Positions 9,170 to 17,793 are shown, numbered from the stretch's first letter. The stretch: DNA of 64,000 bases from Mycolicibacterium helvum (GCF_010731895.1 NZ_AP022596.1:3968001-4032000); one strand, 5' to 3'. Notes: generated by a model not told the origin, from the letters alone. Numbers and translations are program-made.

Positions 9170-9379
9170 TCAAACTCGCTGCCTAATCGTGGTTGCTGGG
9201 TTGCTGCGCGCCGTCGCCGCCTTTACGAACCTTCCACTCGTCGCGGAGCGATAAACGACCTTCGCGTTCTTCGTTCCTCGGCCGACGGACTCCGTGATGG
9301 TCGTTCGGCGGTTCCGGCGTGCCGTGGACACCTTCACAAAACGGCCGGTCCGCGCGCTCCTACTCACTGCTCGTGCCAT
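9170..9379 (-). CDS. Small basic protein, 69 aa, with an internal duplication
   Basis: The protein is made of two copies of one unit: SARTGRFVKVSTARRNRRTT (about residues 7-27) and SATSGRFVKAATARSNPATT (about residues 45-64). The duplication is seen directly in the translation. The strongly basic character and the S-x-TGRFV motif are typical of small phage- or plasmid-borne proteins of unknown function; nucleic-acid binding is plausible but unproven. It is the first gene of a two-gene unit with the 88-aa gene, the spacing being one base. Confidence 0.52.
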   Translation of the reverse strand: MARAVSRSARTGRFVKVSTARRNRRTTITESVGRGTKNAKVVYRSATSGRFVKAATARSNPATTIRQRV

Positions 9380-9945
9380 GTCGGCGCTTCCTTGTCTGGG
9401 CTTGCGCCCATTCGTAGAGCACTACGCACGGGATCGGTTAGAGTGGCACTCCTAGTCACCCAACTAGACGCCAGCCCTGAGCGATCTCACCCTGATCGCC
9501 AGGGCTTCGGTGCTCTGGGGACCAGTCTACGTCAAAAGTTTCTGTTTTGGTTTCTGTTTTGGTTTCTGTCAGGTGAAGGTTGTGGGCAGTGTCAGCAGGC
9601 AATCCGTCGAACACCGTGGCCGAATCTGGCTGCGCTGGCCCGTAGACAGTCCGCCGCGCGACTGCATTTCTTCAGCGCCGCTGACCCGCGCCAACGCAGC
9701 GCACCGACGACAGTTTTGACCACAACGCCGACGACAGTCGCTGCCTGAACTACGTCTCCTGCGCGCCGAGAACTCACCTAACGTGCCTGGTCACGTCGTC
9801 TGCCTGGTCCCGGCAGTTTTGGGGAAGACTCGACGGTCGAGCAGCAGTGAACCAATGCCGAATTGGGGCAAAGGTAGGCCCCCTTTGGGTCATCGTTATC
9901 CAACGAGTATAATGTTTAGCCCGGACACATGGCTGACAGATCGTT
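9380..9945. other. Intergenic stretch with a short tandem repeat
   Basis: No gene is supported between the small basic protein and the IS481 element. The notable item is 2.7 copies of the 12-base unit TTTCTGTTTTGG at 9539-9570. A sequence resembling the IS end (GGACACATGGCTGACAG, near 9922-9938) sits just outside the left end of the IS element. Confidence 0.4.
9539..9570 (+). repeat. 12-base tandem repeat, 2.7 copies
   Basis: The unit TTTCTGTTTTGG occurs at 9539-9550 and 9551-9562, followed by the partial copy TTTCTGTC. It is T-rich on the plus strand, unlike its surroundings. No role is evident. Confidence 0.8.
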
Positions 9946-11214
9946 CCGGGGACATCCCTGACACTCTCTGAAAGTGAGAGTGCTGAGCGTGAACGAACGC
10001 TGGTTGGAGATCCTCCTGACGCCGATGCGCGACCAGATCACGGTGGCCGAGACGTGCCGCCGCTACGGCATTTCACGGCAGAGCTTCTACGTCTATCAGC
10101 GGCGGCTCTACGCCGACGGCGTTAGCGCACTCGAGCCGCTGTCGCGACGGCCGCTGACCTCACCGGCCCAGACAGCGGCCGAAATCGAGACCGAGATCGT
10201 GCGGCTGCGCAGAGCCAACCCACGCTGGGGCGCGCGCACCATCCACACGCAAATGACACGCTCAGGCACCCCGCGTGCTCCAGCCATTTCGACGATTCAT
10301 CGAGTGCTGCAACGGAATTCACTAGTCACCCCGCGCGAACGACGACGGGCGGTACCCACCTGGAGACGGTTCGAGCGTTACGCACCGAATGACCTATGGC
10401 AGATCGACGGCACCCAAGTCCAGCTCTCCGACGGCTCCAAAGCCTGGATAGTCGACATCCTTGACGACCACGCCCGCTTCGCCATCGGCGCGACCGCCAC
10501 CCGCCGATTCACCACCCTCGCCGCCTGGCGTGCCATGGAAGCCGCCATCACCGAACACGGCGCACCACGGCAGCTCATCAGCGACAACGGTGTCCAGTTC
10601 ATCTCCCGCGACGGCCACGAGCCGGTGCACTTTCAGCAGCGACTGTCCGCCATGGGAATCAAGCAGCTGCACTCCCGGCCGGCGCACCCGCAGACCTGCG
10701 GCAAGCTTGAGCGCTACCACCGCACCTTCAAGGATTTCTACGCTGACCATGGCCCCGCCGACACTATCGATGAGCTCCAAGCGGTATGCGACCAGTTCCG
10801 TTGGCACTACAACCACGAGCGGCCGCACCAGGGCCTCGACCAGCAGCTACCTGCCGAGGTCTACCGGGCACAACCCAAGGTCGCCGCCGGCGACCCGCGG
10901 CCCCGCCGGCGCGAGACCGGGCCCCGCGTCCTGCTCGTCGCGGCAACAGGAAGCGTCCACTACCGCAGGCGAAAGATCGGCATCGGGAAGCCTTGGACAG
11001 GCCACCGCGTCACCGTGATGGAAACCAAGCCCGATCACATCGTCGTGCTCGACCGCGACACCGGAGCGGTGTTGCGCGAACTGGACCTAGGACCCGTCGG
11101 CACCTACCACGGCACCGGGGCAAAGCGCGGCAGACCACGCAAGAACGCCGAACCCGAAAGCCCGCAGGTACTGTCAGCGATGTCCTGACAACAACGTGTC
11201 AGGGATGCCCCCGG
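9946..11214 (+). mobile_element. IS481-family insertion sequence, apparently complete
   Basis: The element is bounded by 19-base inverted repeats that differ at one position: CCGGGGACATCCCTGACAC at the left and, on the other strand, CCGGGGGCATCCCTGACAC at the right (11196-11214). It encloses one intact DDE transposase gene. No obvious target duplication flanks the ends, so the exact outer boundary is uncertain by a few bases. It may have disrupted whatever gene once lay here. Confidence 0.8.
9974..11188 (+). CDS. IS481-family DDE transposase
   Basis: A 404-aa transposase. The N-terminus holds a helix-turn-helix (VAETCRRYGISRQSFYVYQRR, about residues 20-40) that binds the element ends. The rve-type integrase core carries the catalytic acids: Asp in WQIDGTQV, Asp in ISDNGVQF and Glu in GKLERYHRTF, each followed by the usual IS481 context (NHERPHQGL). 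The C-terminal 100 residues form the extra beta-rich domain of many mycobacterial IS481 proteins. All three catalytic residues are present and the frame is intact, so it could be active. The start lies ten bases inside the left inverted repeat. Confidence 0.92.
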   Translation: MRVLSVNERWLEILLTPMRDQITVAETCRRYGISRQSFYVYQRRLYADGVSALEPLSRRPLTSPAQTAAEIETEIVRLRRANPRWGARTIHTQMTRSGTPRAPAISTIHRVLQRNSLVTPRERRRAVPTWRRFERYAPNDLWQIDGTQVQLSDGSKAWIVDILDDHARFAIGATATRRFTTLAAWRAMEAAITEHGAPRQLISDNGVQFISRDGHEPVHFQQRLSAMGIKQLHSRPAHPQTCGKLERYHRTFKDFYADHGPADTIDELQAVCDQFRWHYNHERPHQGLDQQLPAEVYRAQPKVAAGDPRPRRRETGPRVLLVAATGSVHYRRRKIGIGKPWTGHRVTVMETKPDHIVVLDRDTGAVLRELDLGPVGTYHGTGAKRGRPRKNAEPESPQVLSAMS

Positions 11215-11237
11215 TCCATACAACCCGCGCGGGAATC

Positions 11238-11477
11238 GTCGAGGCCTACGAAGATACTGCGGTTCTCCGTCAAGGCATGAGAATTCGCGAGGCCACGCCG
11301 AAGGGCCACCTCTCGCCGCCGGTATTTTTCGGTCTCCTGGGTGAGTCCCATGAATGGAAGAAGTCCGCCGATCCGAAAGGAAGAACGAGGAAGCTGGTCG
11401 AGAGTCTTGATCTGGATGTCAAGCTGCCGCGTGAAGGACTCGACATGTTGTGTATCGCAGACCTGGGAATCCATTGA
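11238..11477 (+). pseudogene. Orphan ORF fragment downstream of the IS481 element
   Basis: An open frame ends in a protein-like stretch (PVFFGLLGESHEWKKSADPKG, then LPREGLDMLCIADLGIH) whose hydrophobic strands suggest the C-terminal part of a real gene cut by the IS insertion. The pattern faintly recalls the second half of DUF6602-type proteins, but I cannot confirm it. No ribosome site or convincing start is seen. The remaining sequence up to base 11685 shows no further gene. Confidence 0.3.
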
Positions 11478-11685
11478 TCGCAAGTGGAGTCTCATGGAAC
11501 TGGCATTGACCCTGGCGATTGAGCGACAGCCACCGGCGGCTTAATTGGGAGAGCAGGCACATGTTGTCAGAGCGGACCAGCAATGCTTCCTCTGGCTTGC
11601 TTCAGCGGGGTGCCACTTCAGGCGGAGGATGTACTTGCGTCGTTTCGAGGGGCGAATGAAGTCTGGGTAGGTACGATCCCGCATC

Positions 11686-12951
11686 GTGGGGAGACGACGG
11701 GGATTTTTCGCGGAATTGCAGCACCAACAGCGGTTAGCCGAGCAGCACCAGCGGCGACAGCACGCGGCGGCGGTCCAGGCTTATAACCGCGCGGTTCGTG
11801 ACCATGATCGCGCCATGCGGGAGTATGAGCGCGCCCAGGCTGCCGCTGAACGGGCCAGCGCGCAGGAACGAGCTTGGGCGATGCGGGCGGCCAAGGAGGC
11901 CCATGTTGATGCGCAGAAGGCGTCAGCCGAGTGGCAGACGGCGCAGGCGCAGGATGCGTTCAGCCAGATTGACTCGATCCTGGCTGCGACACTCGAGATC
12001 GACGATTACGTCGATATCGAGACGCTGAAGCAGCGGGTCGAGCATCCGCCCTTCGGTCACGACGACCTGAAAAAGCCGGTACCCAGGCCGCAGTTGGAGT
12101 CTGCTCCAAAGGAACCCAAGTTTGTTCCGCCGCCACCCCTGACTGGCACGGCAAAGGTGTTCGGCAAGAAAAAACACGCCGAAGCTACAGCTCAAGCGCA
12201 GCACACATGGGCCCAGCAGCATAAGCAGTGGTCCGACTACGTGCAGCAGGTTCTACCTGCAAAAAATGCGCGCCTGCTCGAGGAACATGCAGCTGCCGAG
12301 CGGCGCCGCGCCGATCAACTCGCCGCGGCCCTGGCTGGTTATCAGGCTGCGTGCGCGCTCCGGGAGCAACAGGTCGCCGAGTCAAACGAGAAGGTGGAGG
12401 GTTTTCAGCGAGCATTGGATGCTGGCGACCCGGATGCCATCACCCAATATGTGGGGGTGGTGCTGGGCAATTCGGTCTACCCCGAGGCCTTCCCGGTCGA
12501 TCATGAGTTCACCTTCGACGCGGAGTTCGGCGAGTTGACCGTGACCGTGATCGTGCCGACGCCCGCCGCACTGCCCGCCGGCAAAGCCTACAAGTACATC
12601 GTTGCCTCCGATGAGATTCGCGAGACACTCTGCACCCAGAAAGAACAGCGGGAGCGCTACAACGGCGCGGTGGCTGCTGTCGCGGTACGCACGTTTCACG
12701 AAGTATTTGAAGCCGACCGCGATGAACGCATCAAAACCATCTCGTTGACGTTGCAGGCCGAGGGACTCAATCCCGCAACAGGATTGGCCGACGTCTTCCC
12801 ACTCGTAGCGGCCGCAGCCGATCGGGACGAGTTCTGCCAATTCGACCTCCACAATGTGGATCCGGCGGAAACGCTCTCGCATATGCGAGCTGCGTTGTCT
12901 AAGAACGCCTTTGGATTGAAGCCAATCAGTACCTCTCGCGGAGTCCGCTGA
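11686..12951 (+). CDS. Coiled-coil conserved actinobacterial protein, partner of a DUF4041/T5orf172 gene
   Basis: A 421-aa protein. Residues 1-110 are an uninterrupted Ala/Gln/Arg/Glu-rich coiled coil (RLAEQHQRRQHAAAVQAYNR), followed by a Pro-rich segment, a second coiled coil (about 160-250) and a folded C-terminal domain (YVGVVLGNSVYPEAFPVDHEF through FEADRDERIKTISL to the ending STSRGVR). I know this architecture as a recurrent actinobacterial hypothetical protein, but its activity is not known to me. The GTG start has only a weak ribosome site. The stop overlaps the next ATG (TGATG), so both products are probably made in fixed proportion and may act together. Confidence 0.65.
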   Translation: MGRRRGFFAELQHQQRLAEQHQRRQHAAAVQAYNRAVRDHDRAMREYERAQAAAERASAQERAWAMRAAKEAHVDAQKASAEWQTAQAQDAFSQIDSILAATLEIDDYVDIETLKQRVEHPPFGHDDLKKPVPRPQLESAPKEPKFVPPPPLTGTAKVFGKKKHAEATAQAQHTWAQQHKQWSDYVQQVLPAKNARLLEEHAAAERRRADQLAAALAGYQAACALREQQVAESNEKVEGFQRALDAGDPDAITQYVGVVLGNSVYPEAFPVDHEFTFDAEFGELTVTVIVPTPAALPAGKAYKYIVASDEIRETLCTQKEQRERYNGAVAAVAVRTFHEVFEADRDERIKTISLTLQAEGLNPATGLADVFPLVAAAADRDEFCQFDLHNVDPAETLSHMRAALSKNAFGLKPISTSRGVR

Positions 12952-14129
12952 TGGGATCACCTGAGGTGACGTCCGAAGCGATCATCGTCGCGCTGCGCCG
13001 GGAGAATCGGGAGCTGCACGACAAGTTGGACGAGGCGACCGCTCAGATCGAGTCCCTCCAGGCTGGCATCGAAGTTCTCCACGATGTCGGCATCTACAAC
13101 TACCGACACCCCTTGGAGAGTGCCGTTGCCTACCAGGAAGCGCTCGCCGAGATCTTCTCAGAAGTGAAGGTGTACATCGCAGAAAGTCGTGCCATCGACG
13201 TCTCGACGCGCTTTACCTTCGACAACTCCCTAGCCAAGGGACGCAAGATGACCGCAGAGCTGAGCAAGCTCATGCTGCGCGCCTATAACGCTGAAGCCGA
13301 GAACTGCGTGCGCTACGTCAAAGCCGGAAACCTCAGGGCCGCGGAGAAACGTCTCAGCGGCGCGGCCACGGCGATCGCGCGTTACTCCGCGATGATGGAA
13401 ATGCAGATCAACCCGGCCTATCACGACCTGCGGTTGCGAGAACTCGCTTTGACCGCGGACTATCAGATGAAGGTCCAAGAGGAACGCGAAGAAGCTCGGG
13501 AAGAGCGCGCTCGATTGCGCGAAGAACAACGCGCCGAACAAGAACTGCGCCGAGAGCGCGAGCGGCTCGACAAGGAACGCGCGCACTATGCGGCCGCGTA
13601 TCAAGCACTCGCCGACACGGGCCGAGATGACGAGCGCGATGAGCTCGCCGCCAGGATCGCCGAGATCGATGGACGCATCGCCGACAACGATCACCGCACG
13701 GCGAACATCCGAGCCGGATACGTCTACGTCATCAGCAACATCGGTTCATTCGGGCCAGGGATCGTCAAGATCGGGATGACCAGACGTCTTGAGCCCATGG
13801 ACCGCGTCCGTGAACTCGGCGACGCCTCGGTCCCGTTCGGATTCGATGTCCATGCCCTGTTTTTCGCTGACGATGCCGTCGGTGTCGAACACTCACTGCA
13901 TCAGCATTTCGCCGCCAGAAGGGTGAATCGCGTGAATCTGCGGCGGGAGTATTTCTTCGTCACCCCCGCTGAGGTGAAGATCCAACTAGCGGAGATCGCG
14001 GGAAATCTTCTCGAATTCGTCGAGCACCCCGACGCAGAGCAGTACCACTGCAGTGAACAGATCCGAGCATCCGAAGCGGCAACGGAGCCTGAACCAACCG
14101 CGCCAGATCCGGAGCCCGCCCGATTCTGA
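12951..14129 (+). CDS. DUF4041 protein with C-terminal T5orf172 (GIY-YIG-type) nuclease-like domain
   Basis: A 392-aa protein with the order: short coiled coil (1-35), DUF4041-type helical domain (about 60-165, containing YNAEAENCVRYVKAGNL), long Glu/Arg coiled coil (170-240) and a T5orf172 domain (about 255-345). The last contains GYVYVISNIG, GIVKIGMTRR and VEHSLHQHF-RVN, the spacing expected for a GIY-YIG-like fold. Such proteins occur in phages and islands and are presumed to cut or bind DNA. The acidic, Pro-rich tail is probably disordered. It is translationally coupled to the preceding coiled-coil gene. A defence or anti-plasmid role is inference. Confidence 0.75.
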   Translation: MGSPEVTSEAIIVALRRENRELHDKLDEATAQIESLQAGIEVLHDVGIYNYRHPLESAVAYQEALAEIFSEVKVYIAESRAIDVSTRFTFDNSLAKGRKMTAELSKLMLRAYNAEAENCVRYVKAGNLRAAEKRLSGAATAIARYSAMMEMQINPAYHDLRLRELALTADYQMKVQEEREEAREERARLREEQRAEQELRRERERLDKERAHYAAAYQALADTGRDDERDELAARIAEIDGRIADNDHRTANIRAGYVYVISNIGSFGPGIVKIGMTRRLEPMDRVRELGDASVPFGFDVHALFFADDAVGVEHSLHQHFAARRVNRVNLRREYFFVTPAEVKIQLAEIAGNLLEFVEHPDAEQYHCSEQIRASEAATEPEPTAPDPEPARF

Positions 14130-14311
14130 CGCGTCGCCGGACGTGGCCCCCGCGGGTGGTCGGAGCGCCATTTTTTGGGAACAGATTTGGGAACATAACC
14201 CTGCGAACCCCCCGAAATCACTCGGATGTAATTCTAACGATCGGACACCTGAGAGGTTCTGAACTGCAGTTTCGAGACTATCCGCAAATGCGAAACCCCT
14301 TGAGACGACAG

Positions 14312-14354
14312 CTCATAACCCCTAGGTCGCAGGTTCAATTCCTGCCGGGGGCAC
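14312..14354 (+). other. 3' tRNA fragment, probable attachment site of an integrative element
   Basis: The sequence matches the right half of a tRNA: an anticodon-like loop CTCATAA (14312-14318), a T-arm with pairing stem GCAGG/CCTGC around TTCAATT (14329-14345), and a 3' acceptor strand CGGGGGC followed by AC. No D-arm or 5' acceptor strand precedes it, so it is not a working tRNA. Integrases commonly target this part of tRNA genes and leave such a copy at one end of the element, so this may be the right border of the island. Just upstream, 14184-14207 (GATTTGGGAACA, then CTGCGAA) recurs at 43796-43820. Confidence 0.55.
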
Positions 14355-14356
14355 TT

Positions 14357-14830
14357 TTGTGATGTCTCAGGACATCGGAATAGCTGTGAACCTGCATTAG
14401 GTTCACAGCTTTTCCGGGTTGGGCCTTTGGGTGCGCCGGTGGGTTGGTAGTTCCTGGTGGGGTCGAGGACGAGCTCGCGGAGGAGTTCCCCGGTGGTGGC
14501 GTTGATGGTTCTGATGGTGAGGTCCTGGACGAGGATCAGGGCGCGGCTTCGGTAGTGGATGCGGCCGACGCCGATGTGGTGCAGGCGGCCGTTGACGCGC
14601 GGTTGGATTGCTGCGCCGAGGTCTTCGGGAGCGAAGTCGCGGATGTGCCAGCCTGTGGCTGGCGTTGTGGCGTTGTGGCGTTGTGTTGGTCTGCTGTGTT
14701 GTGGTTCGCGGGTGTCTGGTCATCGACGGTGGGCACGTGCTCTCCTGGCCGTGGTGGGCAGACGGCTCGCTGCGGTGTGGGTCAGCCTGACTGAGGCGGT
14801 CGGCGGGAGCCACTGACGATGTGACTGAAA
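14357..14830 (-). mobile_element. Eroded IS remnant with the C-terminal domain of an IS481-like transposase
   Basis: Read on the minus strand, 14650 to 14415 encodes FAPEDLGAAIQPRVNGRLHH, then a block ending TTGELLRELVLDPTRNYQPT. This is the beta-rich C-terminal domain of mycobacterial IS481-like transposases. The integrase core is absent and no start is available. At the element's end lies TGATGTCTCAGGACATCG (14360-14377), which looks like a terminal repeat. The open frames here on either strand are otherwise not protein-like. Confidence 0.6.
14382..14414 (+). terminator. Perfect 12-base hairpin followed by T's
   Basis: AGCTGTGAACCT (14382-14393) and AGGTTCACAGCT (14399-14410) form a perfect stem with a 5-base loop, followed by TTTT on the plus strand. 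It fits an intrinsic terminator or IS-end structure; it sits within the remains of an IS element just past the tRNA fragment. Confidence 0.6.
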
Positions 14831-15016
14831 TCGGCGTTGTGAGCGACGTTGTGTCGCCGTGCTGCGACGCCGCCTCCCGGCGGGCTTTGGTGTGCCGACA
14901 TTTTGCTGATGGTGGGCGGTGTTTCCGACGTTGTGTTGGTGGCCCGGGACCGGGGGGGTGCGGAAGCGTGGTGGTCACGACATCCGCCCGTCACCGATTT
15001 TGTGGGGAGCAACGCT

Positions 15017-16378
15017 ATGACTGTGGTAACTGATCGTGCCAGCGCAGAGACCGACGTCCAGCGGACGTATCGACTCGACCGTGAACATGTCTTTCATTCA
15101 TGGTCGGCGCAAGACAGCCTGGATCCGATGGTGATCGTGTCCGCGCGAGGCAGTCGTGTGTGGGACGGCGACGGCAAGTCGTACCTGGATTTGTCGAGTC
15201 AGTTGGTGAACACCAATATTGGGCACCAGCATCCGAAAGTGGTTGCCGCCATTAAAGAGCAGGCCGACACGTTGTGCACGATCGCTCCGTCGTATGCCAA
15301 CAATGTGCGCAGTGAGGCGGCCCGGTTGATCGCCGCGCGCACGCCGGGAGATCTGAATCGGATCTTCTTCACCAACGGTGGGGCCGACGCCAACGAGCAC
15401 GCGGTCCGGATGGCCAGGTTGGTCACCGGCCGCTACAAGGTGTTGACCACGTATCGGTCCTACCACGGTGGGACCACCACGGCGATCAATATGACCGGTG
15501 ATCCTCGGCGTTGGCCCAGCGATCACGCCAACACCGGCACGCTGCACTTCTGGGGTCCGTTCTTGTACCGCACGGTGTTTCACGCCGAGACCGAGACCCA
15601 GGAGTGCGAGCGCGCCCTGAAGCATCTGGAGCAGACGATCGCCTTCGAGGGCCCGGATACGATCGCGGCGGTTGTATTGGAGTCTGTGCCGGGTACTGCC
15701 GGTGTCATGGTGCCGCCGCCGGGTTACCTGGCCGGTGTGCGCGAGATCTGTGATCGGTACGGCATCGTCATGATCGCCGACGAGGTGATGAGTGGGTTCG
15801 GCCGTACCGGAGCGTGGTTCGCCATTGGCGACATGGGAGTGACCCCGGACATGCTCACCTTCGCCAAAGGCGTCAATTCCGGCTACATCCCGATGGGCGG
15901 GGTCGCTATCAACGATCGCATCGCGAACTTCTTCGGCAAGCGGGCTTACCCGGGCGGGCTGACTTATTCCGGTCACCCGATGGCCGCGGCGGCTGCAGTC
16001 GCGACCATCACTGCGATGGCCGATGAGCAGATGATCGAGCACGCCGCACATCTGGGGACAGAGATCTTGGGTCCGCGCCTACAGGACATGGCCGCCCGGC
16101 ACCCCAGCATCGGTGAGGTCCGCGGCCGCGGGGTGATGTGGGCGATCGAGCTGGTCCGGGATCGGGATACCAAAGAACCGCTGGCCCCCTATGGCGGCAC
16201 CAGCCCGGCGATGACCGAACTGGTCGGGTACCTGAAAGGACGCGGGGTGCTGCCGTTCACCAATTTCAATCGCGTCCATGTCGTGCCGCCCTGCAACATC
16301 GATGAATCCGACCTCAACGAGGGCCTGGACATCCTCGATGACGCCTTGAATGTGGCCGACCGCCATGTCAACGGCTAA
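15017..16378 (+). CDS. Class III PLP-dependent aminotransferase (omega-amino acid/amine type)
   Basis: The protein (453 aa from the ATG at 15017, preceded by GGGGAGC) is a class III aminotransferase of the GABA/beta-alanine/polyamine group. Visible hallmarks are NGGADANEHAVRMAR for phosphate binding, ADEVMSGFGRTGAWF with the PLP-ring Asp, and TFAKGVNSGYIPMGG with the Schiff-base lysine. It should move an amino group from an omega-amino acid or amine to pyruvate or 2-oxoglutarate. The downstream genes for glutamate dehydrogenase and gamma-glutamylation enzymes place it in amine catabolism. A longer frame reaches 14849 but lacks aminotransferase-like sequence, so I chose the internal ATG. Confidence 0.9.
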   Translation: MTVVTDRASAETDVQRTYRLDREHVFHSWSAQDSLDPMVIVSARGSRVWDGDGKSYLDLSSQLVNTNIGHQHPKVVAAIKEQADTLCTIAPSYANNVRSEAARLIAARTPGDLNRIFFTNGGADANEHAVRMARLVTGRYKVLTTYRSYHGGTTTAINMTGDPRRWPSDHANTGTLHFWGPFLYRTVFHAETETQECERALKHLEQTIAFEGPDTIAAVVLESVPGTAGVMVPPPGYLAGVREICDRYGIVMIADEVMSGFGRTGAWFAIGDMGVTPDMLTFAKGVNSGYIPMGGVAINDRIANFFGKRAYPGGLTYSGHPMAAAAAVATITAMADEQMIEHAAHLGTEILGPRLQDMAARHPSIGEVRGRGVMWAIELVRDRDTKEPLAPYGGTSPAMTELVGYLKGRGVLPFTNFNRVHVVPPCNIDESDLNEGLDILDDALNVADRHVNG

Positions 16379-16420
16379 CCACACGACCTGTCATCCATTC
16401 ATTCGAGGAAGAGCCCACCT

Positions 16421-17695
16421 ATGAGCCCGTTGTTGCCGTTGCAGGACGTCGGCGTGGCCAATCCGCTGACCGATGCGCATACTCAGTTGGACCGCGCCGT
16501 GGAACTTTTGGGCCTGGACGCCGGGCTAGCGGCCACCTTGCGAGCCCCGCGACGTGAGATCACCGTCAGCATCCCGTTGCGACGCGATGACGGTCGTGTC
16601 GAGGTGTTCACCGGTCACCGCGTCCAGCACAACCTCTCGCGCGGCCCCGCCAAAGGTGGGGTGCGGTTCAGCCCCGACGTCACCCTTGACGAGGTTCGCG
16701 CGCTGGCGATGTGGATGACGTGGAAATGTGCTCTGCTCGACGTCCCTTATGGCGGAGCCAAAGGTGGTGTTTGCATCGATCCCGGGCAGTACTCGCTAGC
16801 AGAACTGGAACGGGTTACCCGCCGCTACACCAGTGAGATCAGTCCGCTGATCGGTCCCGAGCGCGACATCCCCGCACCCGATGTGGGCACGAACGAACAG
16901 ACCATGGCCTGGATGATGGACACCTATTCGGTGCAGGCCGGTTACACCACCCTGGGCGTCACCACCGGCAAGCCCTTGAGCCTGGGCGGATCACTGGGCC
17001 GGGCCACGGCTACCTCCCGCGGCGTGGTCGATGTGGCGCTGGCTGCACTCGCGTATCGAGGAATCACCGCCACGCGCGCTACTGCCGCGGTCGAGGGCTT
17101 CGGAAAGGTGGGACGCCACGCGGCGCGCTTCCTGGTCGAGGCAGGGGTGCGGGTGTGCGCGGTCAGTGATGCCTATGGCGCGGTGTTCGCCGCCGGCGGG
17201 TTGGACGTGGCCGATCTGGAAGCCTACGTCGACCGGCACGGCAGCGTACGCGGCTACGCCGCCGCCGAGGTTATCCTAGGCTCCAAACTGTTGAGTTTGC
17301 CCGTCGATCTGCTGGTTCCGGCCGCGATCGAAGGAACCATCAACGCCGCCAATGCTTTCGACGTCCAGGCCGCGGTCATCGTAGAAGGCGCCAACGGTCC
17401 CACCACCGCAGAAGCAGACCGGATCCTCAACGAGCGCGGGGTGTTGGTGGTACCCGACATTTTGGCCAATGCCGGCGGGGTGATCGTGTCCTATTTCGAA
17501 TGGGTGCAAGCGAATCAGGCGTACTGGTGGAGTGCTGAGGATGTCGATTCCCGGCTGGCGGACCGCATGCAGCAGGCGTGGCGCGGTGTCTGCGAGCGGG
17601 CCGAGTCCTTAAATGTCCCGCTGCGCACTGCGGCCACCGTGATGGCCGTTGAACGGGTCGCCTTGGCCCACCAGCAGCGGGGGCTCTACCCTTAG
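16421..17695 (+). CDS. Glutamate (Glu/Leu/Phe/Val family) dehydrogenase
   Basis: A 424-aa member of the hexameric small glutamate dehydrogenase family, which interconverts glutamate and 2-oxoglutarate plus ammonia with NAD(P). It carries the glutamate-binding region (GPAKGGVRF), the catalytic block VPYGGAKGGV, the PAPDVGTNEQTMAWMMD segment and the nucleotide-binding GFGKVGRHAA. A ribosome site (GAGGAAGAG) precedes the ATG. Placed 42 bases behind the aminotransferase, it would regenerate 2-oxoglutarate as amino acceptor or release ammonia from the glutamate used in gamma-glutamylation. Leucine/valine dehydrogenase is less likely because of the length and the PDVGTNE motif. Confidence 0.88.
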   Translation: MSPLLPLQDVGVANPLTDAHTQLDRAVELLGLDAGLAATLRAPRREITVSIPLRRDDGRVEVFTGHRVQHNLSRGPAKGGVRFSPDVTLDEVRALAMWMTWKCALLDVPYGGAKGGVCIDPGQYSLAELERVTRRYTSEISPLIGPERDIPAPDVGTNEQTMAWMMDTYSVQAGYTTLGVTTGKPLSLGGSLGRATATSRGVVDVALAALAYRGITATRATAAVEGFGKVGRHAARFLVEAGVRVCAVSDAYGAVFAAGGLDVADLEAYVDRHGSVRGYAAAEVILGSKLLSLPVDLLVPAAIEGTINAANAFDVQAAVIVEGANGPTTAEADRILNERGVLVVPDILANAGGVIVSYFEWVQANQAYWWSAEDVDSRLADRMQQAWRGVCERAESLNVPLRTAATVMAVERVALAHQQRGLYP

Positions 17696-17718
17696 CGAAC
17701 TCGACGAGTTTGAGGGTC

Positions 17719-17791
17719 GCCGACACCGCGCCTTGTGTTACCTCTGACGCACCACCGCACGTGGGAGCCAGCGCGGCGCCGCGGTGTCGGC
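17719..17791. terminator. Inverted repeat between convergent genes, candidate bidirectional terminator
   Basis: GCCGACACCGCG (17719-17730) and CGCGGTGTCGGC (17780-17791) are perfect 12-base complements separated by 49 bases, between the glutamate dehydrogenase stop and the stop of the convergent GntR gene. The long loop makes a classic terminator uncertain. Confidence 0.5.
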
Positions 17792-17793
17792 GG

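Noticed and set aside
14312-14354. A functional tRNA gene
   Set aside because: Only the T-arm, the anticodon-like loop and the 3' acceptor strand are present; there is no D-arm or 5' acceptor strand.
14403-14978. 191-codon Pro/His/Arg-rich minus-strand frame
   Set aside because: It is a frame-shifted reading over an eroded transposase tail; the protein-like signal is in another frame.
14849-15016. Upstream extension of the aminotransferase
   Set aside because: The added 56 residues are not aminotransferase-like, and a good ribosome site lies before the ATG at 15017.
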